From the NCBI RefSeq assembly GCF_010686725.1, contig NZ_JAAGWZ010000001.1, positions 868,001 to 932,000 on the forward strand: 64,000 nt of DNA, written 5' to 3'. The DNA comes from Galbitalea soli. GTDB taxonomy: Bacteria; Actinomycetota; Actinomycetes; Actinomycetales; Microbacteriaceae. The notes under the pieces were generated by a model. It did not search any database. It was given only the letters and a program-made list of their open reading frames with translations, and was not told the DNA's origin. This document shows, piece after piece, positions 9,695 through 18,144 of the stretch; position 1 is the stretch's first letter, and each line of letters begins with the position of its first letter. The translations under genes were made by a program, and so were the position numbers.

Positions 9695-10177
9695 TCAGTG
9701 GAACACGGAGCGCGCTACGGAGGTGACCTCGATCCGGATGCCCCGCCCCAGGATCGGGGAGACGATCGGGGGTCGCCACCACGCCGACAGTGTGACGCTC
9801 GCGCTCCCGCCGATCGCCTCCGCGCGCACCACGCGAAGCCCGGGGAGGGACATCGGCGCGGAGTGCCGCAGCAGTTCGCGCACGACGCTGTCGACCCGGT
9901 CGCTGCGCAGCGGTGCGGACGGCGTCACCGGGCCATGGGGAACGTCGGTGAGTCGGAACGTCTCCGCGGCGGCGAGGGCGGCTCCGTCGGCGACGGTGAA
10001 CAGCCGCTTGCGTTCGAGGTAGAGCGAGGTCGCCCCCGCGACGAGAAGAACGACGGTGAGGGCCAGGGCGCAGAAGAACGCCGTGAGCGGCAGGGTGGAC
10101 CCGTGATCATCGGTCACCCGACCGAGCCCGCGTCGCGCGGAGTCTGGGCGCTCCCGACGCGCGCGGGGCCGCGCCAT
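9695..10177 (-). CDS. TadG-like pilus assembly protein
   Basis: The 160-residue protein begins with a basic stretch, then DDHGSTLPLTAFFCALALTVVLLVAGATSLYLERKRLFTVADGAALAAAETF. This is the N-terminal membrane helix and 'ADGAALAAA' motif of the TadE/TadG-like secreted proteins (Rv3658c type). It probably forms a minor pilin or surface protein of the Tad pilus. The ATG at 10177 overlaps the stop of the upstream TadE gene (ATGA). It is the last gene of the Tad operon. Confidence 0.72.
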   Translation of the reverse strand: MARPRARRERPDSARRGLGRVTDDHGSTLPLTAFFCALALTVVLLVAGATSLYLERKRLFTVADGAALAAAETFRLTDVPHGPVTPSAPLRSDRVDSVVRELLRHSAPMSLPGLRVVRAEAIGGSASVTLSAWWRPPIVSPILGRGIRIEVTSVARSVFH

Positions 10178-10608
10178 CAGCGCACCCCCGCGAACTCGGA
10201 GACGCGCTGAACCGCCGATGCCTCCACCGGGATCGACATCGGTTCGCGCAGGTTCAGCGCGTCGGGAACGAGCGGGAGAGCGGCGCGCGCGATCACGGTC
10301 ACCCGCACCGTTCCGCCCCGACTGAGGCATCGTGCGGGGCGGGGGCGGCAGTCGATGCGGATCTCGGTGTCACGGTCGCTGACGCCGAAATCGTGGAGGG
10401 CGGTTCGCGCCACGAGCACCGCCTGGGCACGGGCGTCTGCGTCGTCGGACCCCTCGGCGACGACTCGTGCCGCACCGCGGGCGGCACCCTCGACCGCCAT
10501 CGCGGCGCCCTGAATGCTGCCGATGGCGAGCAGGAGGTAGACGATCGGCACGAGCAGGATGAGTCCCGTCGTGACGAACTCGAGGGGCGCGGATCCGCGA
10601 TCAGTCAC
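10177..10608 (-). CDS. TadE-like pilus protein (second copy)
   Basis: The 143-residue protein starts MTDRGSAPLEFVTTGLILLVPIVYLLLAIGSIQ. A short N-terminus with a Glu at position 10, followed by one membrane helix, is the TadE pseudopilin pattern. The rest is a small extracellular domain with two Cys (RIDCRPRPARCLSRGG). The GTG at 10608 overlaps the stop of the preceding TadE-like gene by 8 bases. Confidence 0.78.
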   Translation of the reverse strand: MTDRGSAPLEFVTTGLILLVPIVYLLLAIGSIQGAAMAVEGAARGAARVVAEGSDDADARAQAVLVARTALHDFGVSDRDTEIRIDCRPRPARCLSRGGTVRVTVIARAALPLVPDALNLREPMSIPVEASAVQRVSEFAGVR

Positions 10609-11140
10609 CGAGCGACTCCATGACCCCGTGTCCGTGCACGGTGATGCCGCCGGGGGCGCCGATGAGCCCGACGACGGGCAGCGGTGCGCGAACCGTCACG
10701 GTGACGATCGTGAGCGGCGAGCGGCCGGCCGCGGGCGCTCCCGATCGCGGGGTGAGCGACGTCGCCGCGCGCGATTCCGACACGTCCCGCGCGTAGCCGC
10801 CGCCGATCGCCGTGGTGATGAGCTCCCGGGTGCGGCGTGCCCCGTCGCCCGGGGCGCTGCCCGCGAGCGAGCCGTACCGGGCGCCCTCGGCCGCGGCGTC
10901 GAGGAGCGTGTTGCGCACGAGCAGATCCAGTCCGAATTGCATGACCGCCAGCGTCAGCACGGTGAGCAGCGTGCCGACGAGCACGAAGTCGACGACCGCC
11001 GAGCCCCGTTCGTGGTCGTGGGTGTGATCGTGGTCTCGCGCGTGGTCACGGTCTCGCGTGTGGTCGTGGCCGCGGTCTCGCCCGTGGTCGCGCTCGCGAC
11101 CACGCCGGCGTCCCGTGTCAGAACCCCGTGACCCGCGCAA
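10601..11140 (-). CDS. TadE-like pilus protein with His/Asp/Arg repeat N-terminus
   Basis: The C-terminal part (residues about 46-179) starts ERGSAVVDFVLVGTLLTVLTLAVMQFGLDLLVRNTLLDAAAEGARYGS, a TadE pseudopilin. In front lies a roughly 30-residue run of alternating His, Asp and Arg (RDHGRDRGHDHTRDRDHARD...). It lies before the membrane helix, so it would be cytoplasmic before processing. The start is uncertain. A TTG at 11140 was used, and it overlaps the preceding gene by 23 bases. No ATG or GTG lies in frame between the repeat and the TadE core, so the repeat is probably translated. Confidence 0.65.
   Translation of the reverse strand: MRGSRGSDTGRRRGRERDHGRDRGHDHTRDRDHARDHDHTHDHERGSAVVDFVLVGTLLTVLTLAVMQFGLDLLVRNTLLDAAAEGARYGSLAGSAPGDGARRTRELITTAIGGGYARDVSESRAATSLTPRSGAPAAGRSPLTIVTVTVRAPLPVVGLIGAPGGITVHGHGVMESLGD
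11003..11098 (-). repeat. Hexanucleotide-type repeat encoding the His/Asp/Arg run
   Basis: Degenerate tandem units of the type CGCGAC/CACGAC (minus strand) run over about 95 bases inside the TadE-like gene. They encode alternating Arg-Asp and His-Asp pairs. Such repeats can change in length by slippage. Confidence 0.7.
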
Positions 11141-11294
11141 TGGCCTGCTGGAAGACGTTGCTGAGGGCGGGGCCCGCGAGGCCCCAGATGATGACGACGA
11201 GGCCCGCGGTCATCAGGGTGATGAGCACCCACCCGGGGACGTCACCCCGATCGTCGTCGAGCCGGAGTCGCGCGAGCGGAAGGCGATCGTGCAT
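11118..11294 (-). CDS. DUF4244 small pilin-like membrane protein
   Basis: The 58-residue protein MHDRLPLARLRLDDDRGD... has one membrane helix (VPGWVLITLMTAGLVVIIWGLAGPAL) and the sequence DDRGDVPGWVLITLMTAGL typical of DUF4244. These peptides sit where the Flp pilin gene lies in actinobacterial Tad loci, so it is the likely major pilin. The ATG at 11294 has AAAGGA 6 bases upstream. No other Flp gene is present here. Confidence 0.78.
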   Translation of the reverse strand: MHDRLPLARLRLDDDRGDVPGWVLITLMTAGLVVIIWGLAGPALSNVFQQAIARVTGF

Positions 11295-11343
11295 GGCTGG
11301 TCCTTTCTGTTCGGGCACGAGGCGGGTGGATGATCGCCAGCGG

Positions 11344-12279
11344 TCAGACGGCGAGCCGAAGCACGGCGATCCCGGGGTAGATCGCGATGACGATCGTGGT
11401 GGGCAGGATGAGGAAGACGAGGGGAAGCAGCATCGCGATCTCCTTGCGCCCCGCCGACTCGATCAGTTCGCGCTTGGCGTGATCCCGGCAGTCCTGCGCT
11501 TGCGCACGGAGGACGTCGACCAGGGGGCTCCCGCGGTCGAGAGCGGCGGTGAGTTGATCGATGAGTCGACTCAGCGGGTCGAGTCGGAGGTCACGGCCCA
11601 GCGTGGTCAGCGATGTGGCGAACGGTATCCCCGCGGCCACGTCGCCCACGACCCCGCGCAACTCCGAGGCGAGTTCTCCCGACGACAGTCGCGAGACGCG
11701 CCGCACCGCGTCGAAGATCCCCTCCCCCGCGGACAGGCTGAGGGTGAGGAACTCGAGCAGAGTGGGCAGTTCCTCGGTCATCCGGCGAAGTCGCCCGCGC
11801 GCACGGAACTGGAGCAGCCACTCGGGCGCGAGGAAGGCGATCGCGCCGGAGACCACGACGATCAGGAGCTGTAGGGCGAGGGGTGCGGGGGCGAAGAGCG
11901 ACCAGGTCACGGCGAGTGCGCCGCCCCCACCCACGCCGAGGAGGGCCCACATGAGTTGTCGTGCGCGAAAGCGACGAGTCTCCGTCGCGTCGCCGGCCTG
12001 ACGAAGGCGAGCCGCGAGCTGGTCGTCTGCGCCGCGGATCCCCGCGAGCAGCGCGGTGATGGTTGCGACGGCGGGCCCGACCGTGGCGGTCAGGACGGGG
12101 AGCGGATCGCGGGCGCGCCAGTCCAGGAGATCGCGTGCACCGGGTGAGACGTCGACCACGTACGGCGCGACACGGCCGAGGAGCCGTGGCCGATTGAGAC
12201 GGGGCACGAGCGTGATGAGCATCCAGAGTCCAACCCCGCCGACCAGCCCCAGGAGGGGAGCGATCGACTGCGGAGTCAC
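11344..12279 (-). CDS. tadC: Tad pilus inner-membrane protein TadC (type II secretion F family)
   Basis: The protein of about 311 residues has an N-terminal helix, a cytoplasmic domain and C-terminal helices. It carries the T2SSF segment RLRRMTEELPTLLEFLTLSLSAGEGIFDAVRRVSR and ends with KREIAMLL-type sequence (GRKEIAMLLPLVFLILPTTIVIAIYPG), characteristic of TadC. The GTG at 12279 overlaps the tadB stop (GTGA). A GTG at 12288 is an alternative. It acts with TadB as the platform for the TadA ATPase. Confidence 0.85.
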   Translation of the reverse strand: MTPQSIAPLLGLVGGVGLWMLITLVPRLNRPRLLGRVAPYVVDVSPGARDLLDWRARDPLPVLTATVGPAVATITALLAGIRGADDQLAARLRQAGDATETRRFRARQLMWALLGVGGGGALAVTWSLFAPAPLALQLLIVVVSGAIAFLAPEWLLQFRARGRLRRMTEELPTLLEFLTLSLSAGEGIFDAVRRVSRLSSGELASELRGVVGDVAAGIPFATSLTTLGRDLRLDPLSRLIDQLTAALDRGSPLVDVLRAQAQDCRDHAKRELIESAGRKEIAMLLPLVFLILPTTIVIAIYPGIAVLRLAV

Positions 12280-13139
12280 CGGAACCACCGTCGCTCCAGG
12301 GGCAGTCGCCCGACCCGCAGCATGAGTCGATAGGCCAGGAGCGAGACCCCCAGAGCCGAGGCGATGAGGACCCCGCCGCCCGGCGATCGATAGGCCGCTG
12401 CGGCCTCCGGCCGAGTGAAGAGCAGAAGGAGCACCACCCAGGGCGCGCTCACCCCGAGACGGGCCGCATTGACCGTCCAGGACTGCCGCGCCTCGACCTC
12501 CGACCGCACCGCGGCTTCCTCGCGTAGGTAGTCGCCCAACGACACCAGCACGGCGGGGAGCGAGGCGCCACCGACGTCACGAGACATTCGGAGAGTCTCG
12601 ATGATGCGATCCGCTGTGGGATCCACGAGCTCGGCCTTGAGGCGGTCGAGGGACGCTGACAGATTGCCGGACAGCCGGTACTCGCGCTCGAATACCGCGA
12701 AGGCGGGCCGCAGCGCGGCCGGACCGGAGCTCGCGAGCGCGACGACCCCTTCCGGCAAAGCGGTTCCCGAACGCACCGCAGAGACGAGGTGATCCACCAC
12801 ATCCGGCCACGACGCCCGGCGGGCGTGGCGCTGTGCCGCCGCGCGACGGGCGATCGTGCCGGCGGGGACGACCGCGCCGAGCACGAATGCGACGGCCGCG
12901 AGCGCGGGGACGGGCACCACCACGAGCGAGACCCCGGCGCTGAGCGCACCGAGGAAGACGGAGATCGCGCCGACCACTCCCGGAGTGGTGCGCGGCAGTC
13001 CAGCGGCCGTCAGCGACTCCCGCGCGCGAAGCGTGAGAGTGGACGCTGGGCGCCCCCTCCGGCGCTCCGGTGGCCAGAGCACCGGCGAGACGCAGAGGAC
13101 GATGCCGAGGCCGAGCGCCAGACCCCACAGTGCCGTCAC
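12276..13139 (-). CDS. tadB: Tad pilus inner-membrane protein TadB (type II secretion F family)
   Basis: The 287-residue protein starts VTALWGLALGLGIVLCVSPVLW and contains the T2SSF domain (SWPDVVDHLVSAVRSGTALPEGVVALAS ... LRMSRDVGGASLPAVLVSLGDYLREE). The GTG at 13139 overlaps the tadA stop (GTGA). The upstream in-frame stretch is the antisense-like shadow of tadA and is not part of the protein. It is the partner of TadC. Confidence 0.87.
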   Translation of the reverse strand: MTALWGLALGLGIVLCVSPVLWPPERRRGRPASTLTLRARESLTAAGLPRTTPGVVGAISVFLGALSAGVSLVVVPVPALAAVAFVLGAVVPAGTIARRAAAQRHARRASWPDVVDHLVSAVRSGTALPEGVVALASSGPAALRPAFAVFEREYRLSGNLSASLDRLKAELVDPTADRIIETLRMSRDVGGASLPAVLVSLGDYLREEAAVRSEVEARQSWTVNAARLGVSAPWVVLLLLFTRPEAAAAYRSPGGGVLIASALGVSLLAYRLMLRVGRLPLERRWFR

Positions 13140-14380
13140 AACTGTCCCCGCCCGAGCGCGGTCAGCGGATCCTGGCCCGCCGCGGCGAACTTGGTCCGGC
13201 GCTGCGGCACACTGCCCGTCCACTCCACGCGCCCCGCGCGAGTGTCGACGATGACATCCGCCTCGACGACCGCGCCCGAGACCGCGCCCGTCGGTGCGAT
13301 CACCTGCGCGACTCGACGCTGACCGTTCGCCAACCGCTCGCAATGCACGACGATGTCGACGGTGTGCGCGATCGTCGGCAGCACGAACGAGGCATCGATG
13401 TTCCGGCCGGCCAGCAGGGGCAGCGTGGCGAGCTTCACCAGGGCATCCCGCGCCGAGTTCGCGTGGATGGAGCACAGCCCCGGCACCCCGCTGTTCAGGG
13501 CGATGAGCAGGTCGAGCGCCTCGGCCTCGCGCACCTCCCCCACCACGATGCGGTCCGGACGCATGCGCAGGGCCTCCTTGATCAGCCTCCGGAGTGAGAT
13601 CTCCCCGGCTCCCTCGAGGCTGGGCTGGCGGCCCTGCATCGCGACCACGTCGCGCTGGCCGAGTGCGAGTTCGAAGGTGTCTTCCACCGTGATGATGCGC
13701 TGATCGGAGGGGACGAGGTCGAGCAGGGCACCGAGGAGCGTGGTCTTTCCGGCCTGTGTCGCCCCCGAGACGAGGATGTTCTGCCCGCTCAGAACGCAGG
13801 CACGCAGAAAGGCGGCGGTGGAGTCGGTGACCGAGCCGTTCTCCCGCAGTTGACTCAGGGTTCGCACCGCGCGACTGAACTTGCGAATGTTGACGGCCCA
13901 GTGGCGCGCGGTCACATCGGGGATGACGACGTGCAGCCGCGAGCCATCGGGCAGGGAGGCGTCGACGAAGGGCGAGCTCAGGTCGACCCGCCGTCCGCTC
14001 CCCCGCAGCATGCGCTCCACGAGGTCGCGCACCTCCCCCTCGCTCAGGGCGATAGGAAGCCTGCTGCTCCGACCGCCGCGGGCGATGAACACGGCGTCGG
14101 GTGCGTTGATCCAGATCTCCTCGACCGAGGGGTCGTCGAGCAGGGGTTGCAGCGCCCCGAATCCCGTGAGCGCATCGAGCACCCGTCGCGCCGCACCCGC
14201 CTCATCGCCGAGCATCGGCACTGAACCGCCCAGCGCGCGTTCACTGTAGAGCGCGACCTCGTGGTCGACGTAGCGCGCGGCGAGACCTGGATCGCGGTCG
14301 AGATCGACCCCCTCGCTGCGGATGCGCTCGCGCACCCGCTCGGTGATCTGGCTGAGGGCGCTCGACATGCCGACCAGCAT
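13136..14380 (-). CDS. tadA: Tad pilus / type II secretion ATPase TadA (CpaF)
   Basis: The 414-residue protein is a VirB11-like secretion ATPase that drives pilus assembly. Walker A is GATQAGKTT at about 206-214, with the Asp box ITVEDTFEL and the Walker B/His box MRPDRIVVGEVREAEALDLL ... GVPGLCSIHANSARDAL. The length fits CpaF. The start is ATG at 14380, with a second ATG at 14368 equally possible. It is the first gene of the operon seen here. The CpaE/SsaB-like gene that often precedes it is absent, and no prepilin peptidase gene is in the window. Confidence 0.92.
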   Translation of the reverse strand: MLVGMSSALSQITERVRERIRSEGVDLDRDPGLAARYVDHEVALYSERALGGSVPMLGDEAGAARRVLDALTGFGALQPLLDDPSVEEIWINAPDAVFIARGGRSSRLPIALSEGEVRDLVERMLRGSGRRVDLSSPFVDASLPDGSRLHVVIPDVTARHWAVNIRKFSRAVRTLSQLRENGSVTDSTAAFLRACVLSGQNILVSGATQAGKTTLLGALLDLVPSDQRIITVEDTFELALGQRDVVAMQGRQPSLEGAGEISLRRLIKEALRMRPDRIVVGEVREAEALDLLIALNSGVPGLCSIHANSARDALVKLATLPLLAGRNIDASFVLPTIAHTVDIVVHCERLANGQRRVAQVIAPTGAVSGAVVEADVIVDTRAGRVEWTGSVPQRRTKFAAAGQDPLTALGRGQL

Positions 14381-14468
14381 GGGTGATCCGTGTCAGGGGC
14401 GTCGGGAACTATCCACAGGGGTGCGGCATGCGGTGCGCGGCCCGCCTCGGCCGGGCGGGGTCAGCCGG

Positions 14469-16100
14469 TCATCCCAGCCAGACGGCCCGGTTGGGCTGAA
14501 GCGCACCGTCGACCACGGCGCCGTCATCGCTCGCCACGAGCACCGTCGCGCCCGCGGGCAGGATCACCGGCCGCAACCCGAAGTTCACGAGCACCCGCAC
14601 GCCACCGTTGCTCAGGTCGAGCAGCGACTCCGTCACCCGGTGCCACTCGATCTCGCCCGTGCCGAGCGCGCGCTCCGCACGCAGGGCCAGTGCCGCGCGG
14701 TAGAACTCGAGGGTCGAACCGCGGACCCCGGCCTGCCGGTCGACCGCGAGCTCGGCGAACACCGCGGGCTGCGGCAGCCAGGTCAGGCCGCTCGGCCCGA
14801 ATCCGTACCCCGGGCGGCTCGAATCCCACGGGAGGGGAACGCGGCAGCCGTCGCGGCCGACCTCCTTGCCGGCGGTGCGGAAGAACGCGGGGTCCTGGCG
14901 CAGCTGATCGGGGAGGGCCGTGTGCTCCGGCAACCCCAGCTCCTCACCCTCGTAGACGTAGGCGGAACCGGGCAGGGCGAACATGAGGAGGGTCGCGGCG
15001 CGCGCTCGGGCGAGGCCGAGCTCGAACAGGGGCTGCTCCTCGTCGGCGGCGATGCCCCGCGGCCACGAGGTGGGGTCGGAGAGGCCGAAGCGCGAGGCGT
15101 GGCGCACGACATCGTGATTGGAGAGCACCCACGTCGTGGTCGCCCCGACCGCTGCGTTGGTCGCGAGCGCTGCGTCGATCGCGCGGCGCATGCCGACCGC
15201 ATCCCAACCGACCGTCATGAAGTCGAAGTTGAACGCCTGCTGCATCTCGTCGGGGCGGATGTAGCGGCTCAGCCGCTCGGCCGGCGACACCCACGCCTCG
15301 GCCACGAGCATCCGATCGCCGTACTCCTCGAGCACGGCGTGCCAGCCGCGGTAGATCTCGTGAACGTCGTCCTGGTCCCACATGGGGCCGCGATTGCCCC
15401 CGCCCTCGATCATGCCGGCGTTGACCTCGGTGTCGGGCAGCCCGTCGGCCTTGATCAGGCCGTGCGCGACGTCCACCCGGAATCCGTCGACCCCGCGATC
15501 GAGCCAGAAGCGGAGGATGTCCTTGAATTCGTCGACGACCACCGGGTTGCGCCAGTTGAGGTCGGGCTGGCTGGAGTCGAAGAGGTGCAGGTACCACTGC
15601 CCGTCGTCGAGGCGGGTCCAGGCCGGGCCGCCGAACACGGAGTTCCAGTTGTTGGGCGGGAGTTCGCCGGCGACGCCGCGTCCCGCCCGGAAGATGTAGC
15701 GCTCGCGCTCCGGGCTGCCCGCGGGGGCGGCAAGTGCCGCCTGGAACCAGGCGTGCGCGCTCGAGGTGTGGTTGGGGACGAGGTCGACGATGACCCTCAT
15801 GCCGCGCGCGTGCGCGTCGGTGAGCATCCGGTCGAAGTCGGCGAGGGTTCCGAACAGCGGGTCGACATCGCGATAGTCGGCGACGTCGTAGCCGGCGTCC
15901 GCCTGCGGGGAGACGTAGAACGGGGAGAGCCAGATCGCGTCGATGCCGAGGGCTTCGAGATAGTCGAGGTGCTGGAGGACCCCGATGAGGTCGCCGATGC
16001 CATCGCCGTTGCCGTCCGCAAAAGAGCGGGGGTAGATCTGGTAGATGACGGCGTCATCCCACCAGGCGGTCGTCACTGCGGTATCGGTGGCGTTTTTCAC
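14469..16100 (-). CDS. Glycoside hydrolase family 13 alpha-glucosidase (oligo-1,6-/alpha-1,4-glucosidase type)
   Basis: The 543-residue cytoplasmic enzyme hydrolyses alpha-glucosides such as maltose or isomaltose. It starts with WWDDAVIYQIYPRSFADGNGDGIGDL and shows the GH13 motifs DLVPNHTS, the nucleophile Asp210 in GFRVDVAHG, the acid Glu268 in MLVAEAWVS and Asp330 in LSNHDVVRH. The start is GTG at 16100. It is divergent from a LacI-type regulator across a perfect palindrome, so it is probably induced by its sugar. The exact substrate cannot be read from sequence alone. Confidence 0.9.
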   Translation of the reverse strand: MKNATDTAVTTAWWDDAVIYQIYPRSFADGNGDGIGDLIGVLQHLDYLEALGIDAIWLSPFYVSPQADAGYDVADYRDVDPLFGTLADFDRMLTDAHARGMRVIVDLVPNHTSSAHAWFQAALAAPAGSPERERYIFRAGRGVAGELPPNNWNSVFGGPAWTRLDDGQWYLHLFDSSQPDLNWRNPVVVDEFKDILRFWLDRGVDGFRVDVAHGLIKADGLPDTEVNAGMIEGGGNRGPMWDQDDVHEIYRGWHAVLEEYGDRMLVAEAWVSPAERLSRYIRPDEMQQAFNFDFMTVGWDAVGMRRAIDAALATNAAVGATTTWVLSNHDVVRHASRFGLSDPTSWPRGIAADEEQPLFELGLARARAATLLMFALPGSAYVYEGEELGLPEHTALPDQLRQDPAFFRTAGKEVGRDGCRVPLPWDSSRPGYGFGPSGLTWLPQPAVFAELAVDRQAGVRGSTLEFYRAALALRAERALGTGEIEWHRVTESLLDLSNGGVRVLVNFGLRPVILPAGATVLVASDDGAVVDGALQPNRAVWLG

Positions 16101-16120
16101 CGTCCAATGCTGTCATACCC

Positions 16121-16132
16121 GTAAGCGCTTAC
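16121..16132. promoter_or_regulatory. LacI-family operator palindrome
   Basis: GTAAGCGCTTAC is a perfect 12-bp palindrome with the central CG of LacI/GalR operators. It lies 21 bases before the alpha-glucosidase start and 75 bases before the lacI-type gene. It is the probable binding site of that regulator. Confidence 0.75.
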
Positions 16133-16206
16133 CGTGCACGTGGTCGAGCGCGCGGACCCCGATACGCTTGACAGCATCAGCAGCCGACCAGGGTAGGACG
16201 TGGGTG

Positions 16207-17217
16207 ATGACGAGCATCGACGATGTGGCCCGCGCCGCTGGCGTGTCCATCGCGACCGTCTCGCGCGCCCTCCGCGGGCTTCCCAACGTGTCGGACGCCA
16301 CCCGCAGCCGGGTCAAGACGGTCGCGGATGAGCTCGGGTACGTCGCCTCGGCCGGCGCCTCGGGGCTCGCAAGCGGACGCACGCTCACCATGGGCGTCGT
16401 CGTGCCGTCGGTGAGCCGGTGGTTCTACCAGATGGCGCTCGAGGGCATCGACGAGGAGCTGCGCCGGGCGAACTATGACATGATGCTGTTCAATCTGGCC
16501 GCGCGGAAGGGCGACCGCGAGCGGGTCTTCCACCGTTCGATCCTGCGCAAGCGCACCGACGCCCTGATCGCGCTCTGTCTCGAGTTCACGCCGAGCGAGC
16601 GGGAGCAGCTTCTCTCGCTCGGTCATCCGACGATCGTCATCGGCGGCCCGGTGAAAGGCATCCGTCATATCGGAATCGACGAGCGCGCGACCGCGCGCGC
16701 GGCGACCCAGCACCTCATCACGCTCGGCCACCGGCGGATCGCGCATGTCGGCGGAGACGACGACGAGGGCCTCAACCGCCGGGTGCCTCTCGACCGACGA
16801 CGCGGCTTTCGCGACGCCATGGAGGCCGCCGGGCTCGCGGTTCGACCGGAGTGGCTGCTGAGCGGCCGATTCTCGCTCGCCCCCAGCCGCGCGGTGGTGA
16901 ACGAGATGCTCGCCTCCGCGGAGCGACCGACCGCGATCGTCGCGAACTCCGATGAGATGGCGATCGGGGCGATCATGGCCGCCCACGACAGCGGCTTGCA
17001 GGTGCCCGGCGACCTGTCGGTGATCGGCATCGACAACCACGACCTCGCCGAGAGCTTCGGGCTCACCACGATGGCGCAGGACCCGTTCGAGCAGGGTGCG
17101 CTGGGCGCGCGGATCCTCCTCGACGACCTCGGCGGAATCGTGCCACCGCGCCGCACCTCGGTGACTGCGCCCAGCCATCTCATCGTGCGAACGAGCACGG
17201 CGCCGCCGATACACTGA
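16207..17217 (+). CDS. LacI-family transcriptional regulator
   Basis: The 336-residue protein has the LacI N-terminal HTH and hinge (SIDDVARAAGVSIATVSRALRGLPNVSDATRSRV, then GLASGRT) and a periplasmic-binding-protein-like sugar domain. Typical blocks are HIGIDERATARAATQHLITLGHRRIAHVGG and SVIGIDNHDLAESFGLTTM. The ATG at 16207 follows an in-frame GTG. It is divergent from the alpha-glucosidase gene, its likely target. A TTGACA lies at 16168-16173. Its stop is only 9 bases before tRNA-Leu. Confidence 0.9.
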   Translation: MTSIDDVARAAGVSIATVSRALRGLPNVSDATRSRVKTVADELGYVASAGASGLASGRTLTMGVVVPSVSRWFYQMALEGIDEELRRANYDMMLFNLAARKGDRERVFHRSILRKRTDALIALCLEFTPSEREQLLSLGHPTIVIGGPVKGIRHIGIDERATARAATQHLITLGHRRIAHVGGDDDEGLNRRVPLDRRRGFRDAMEAAGLAVRPEWLLSGRFSLAPSRAVVNEMLASAERPTAIVANSDEMAIGAIMAAHDSGLQVPGDLSVIGIDNHDLAESFGLTTMAQDPFEQGALGARILLDDLGGIVPPRRTSVTAPSHLIVRTSTAPPIH

Positions 17218-17226
17218 ACCTCGCCC

Positions 17227-17308
17227 GCGGGAGTGGTGAAATTGGCAGACACGCAGGATTTAGGTTCCTGTGCTTTCGAGCGTGAGGGTTCAAGTCCCTT
17301 CTCCCGCA
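17227..17308 (+). tRNA. tRNA-Leu (anticodon TAG)
   Basis: The acceptor stem GCGGGAG pairs with CTCCCGC. The anticodon stem CAGGA/TCCTG encloses loop TTTAGGT with anticodon TAG at 17261-17263. A long variable arm (TGCTTTCGAGCG) and the T-loop GTTCAAGTC are present. The 3' CCA is not encoded (ACCG follows). The following 134 bases to dedA hold only its ribosome binding site and upstream region. Confidence 0.96.
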
Positions 17309-17442
17309 CCGAGCGCCGGGGCCGCCGGCGCCGATCTCCAGCCGCTTCGTAGCCCGCTCATCGGAATGCACGAGTAGCCTGTCAGGAACACCCTCACCCG
17401 CCGATTCGCCAACGCCGCGAACCGACATCAGGAGAATATTCC

Positions 17443-18117
17443 GTGCTCAGCACCGCCAGCCTCATTCCATGGCTCAGTCCACACGCCCTCATCGTCGGGG
17501 CGGGTCCCTGGGCCCTGCTGGTGGTCTGCGCGATCATCTTCGCCGAGACCGGCCTTCTCATCGGCTTCATCTTCCCCGGTGACACGCTCCTCCTCATCAC
17601 CGGTCTGCTGACCTTCGGACCGCACCGCGTGATCGCCGTGGACATCTGGTGGGTCGCTCTCGCGATCGGACTCGCAGCGTTCCTCGGCGGCGAGGCGGGC
17701 TACTACATCGGCAAGAAGGCGGGCCCGCGGATCTTCGAGCGCAAGGAGACCGGCCTGATCAGCAAAGAGCAGGTGGTGCGCACGAACGCGTTCTTCGAGA
17801 AGTACGGCGCCTTCGCGGTCATCCTCGCCCGCTTCGTTCCCGTCGTGCGCACCTTCGCGCCCGTGGCCGCGGGAGTCGGCCGGATGAACTACCGCCGCTA
17901 CTCGCTCTACAACCTGGTGGGCGCACTCATCTGGGGCGGCGGCATGACGACCCTCGGATACCTGCTCGGCAACATCCGGCCGGTGGCCATCTTCGTCACG
18001 AAGTACATCGACCTCGTGCTGCTGGGGGTCGTGGTCGCGACGCTGATCCCGACGATCTTCCACTACGTGCGGTCGCGCGTGCGTGCGCGCCGCACCGCCG
18101 CCGAGGGTGCCGAGTAG
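17443..18117 (+). CDS. DedA family membrane protein
   Basis: The 224-residue membrane protein shows the DedA/SNARE-associated pattern. FAETGLLIGFIFPGDTLLLITG is followed by LGGEAGYYIGKKAGPRIF and by the conserved FARFVPVVRTFAPVAAGVGRMNYRRYSLYNLVGALIW. DedA proteins are linked to lipid-carrier or phospholipid transport and membrane homeostasis. The GTG at 17443 has AGGAGA 7 bases upstream. Confidence 0.9.
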   Translation: MLSTASLIPWLSPHALIVGAGPWALLVVCAIIFAETGLLIGFIFPGDTLLLITGLLTFGPHRVIAVDIWWVALAIGLAAFLGGEAGYYIGKKAGPRIFERKETGLISKEQVVRTNAFFEKYGAFAVILARFVPVVRTFAPVAAGVGRMNYRRYSLYNLVGALIWGGGMTTLGYLLGNIRPVAIFVTKYIDLVLLGVVVATLIPTIFHYVRSRVRARRTAAEGAE

Positions 18118-18144
18118 CTCGTCTCCGACCTGAGGGGGCCCGGT

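Noticed and set aside
17227-17442. tRNA-Leu as an integration site
   Set aside because: No integrase, direct repeat of the tRNA 3' end or foreign gene is next to it.
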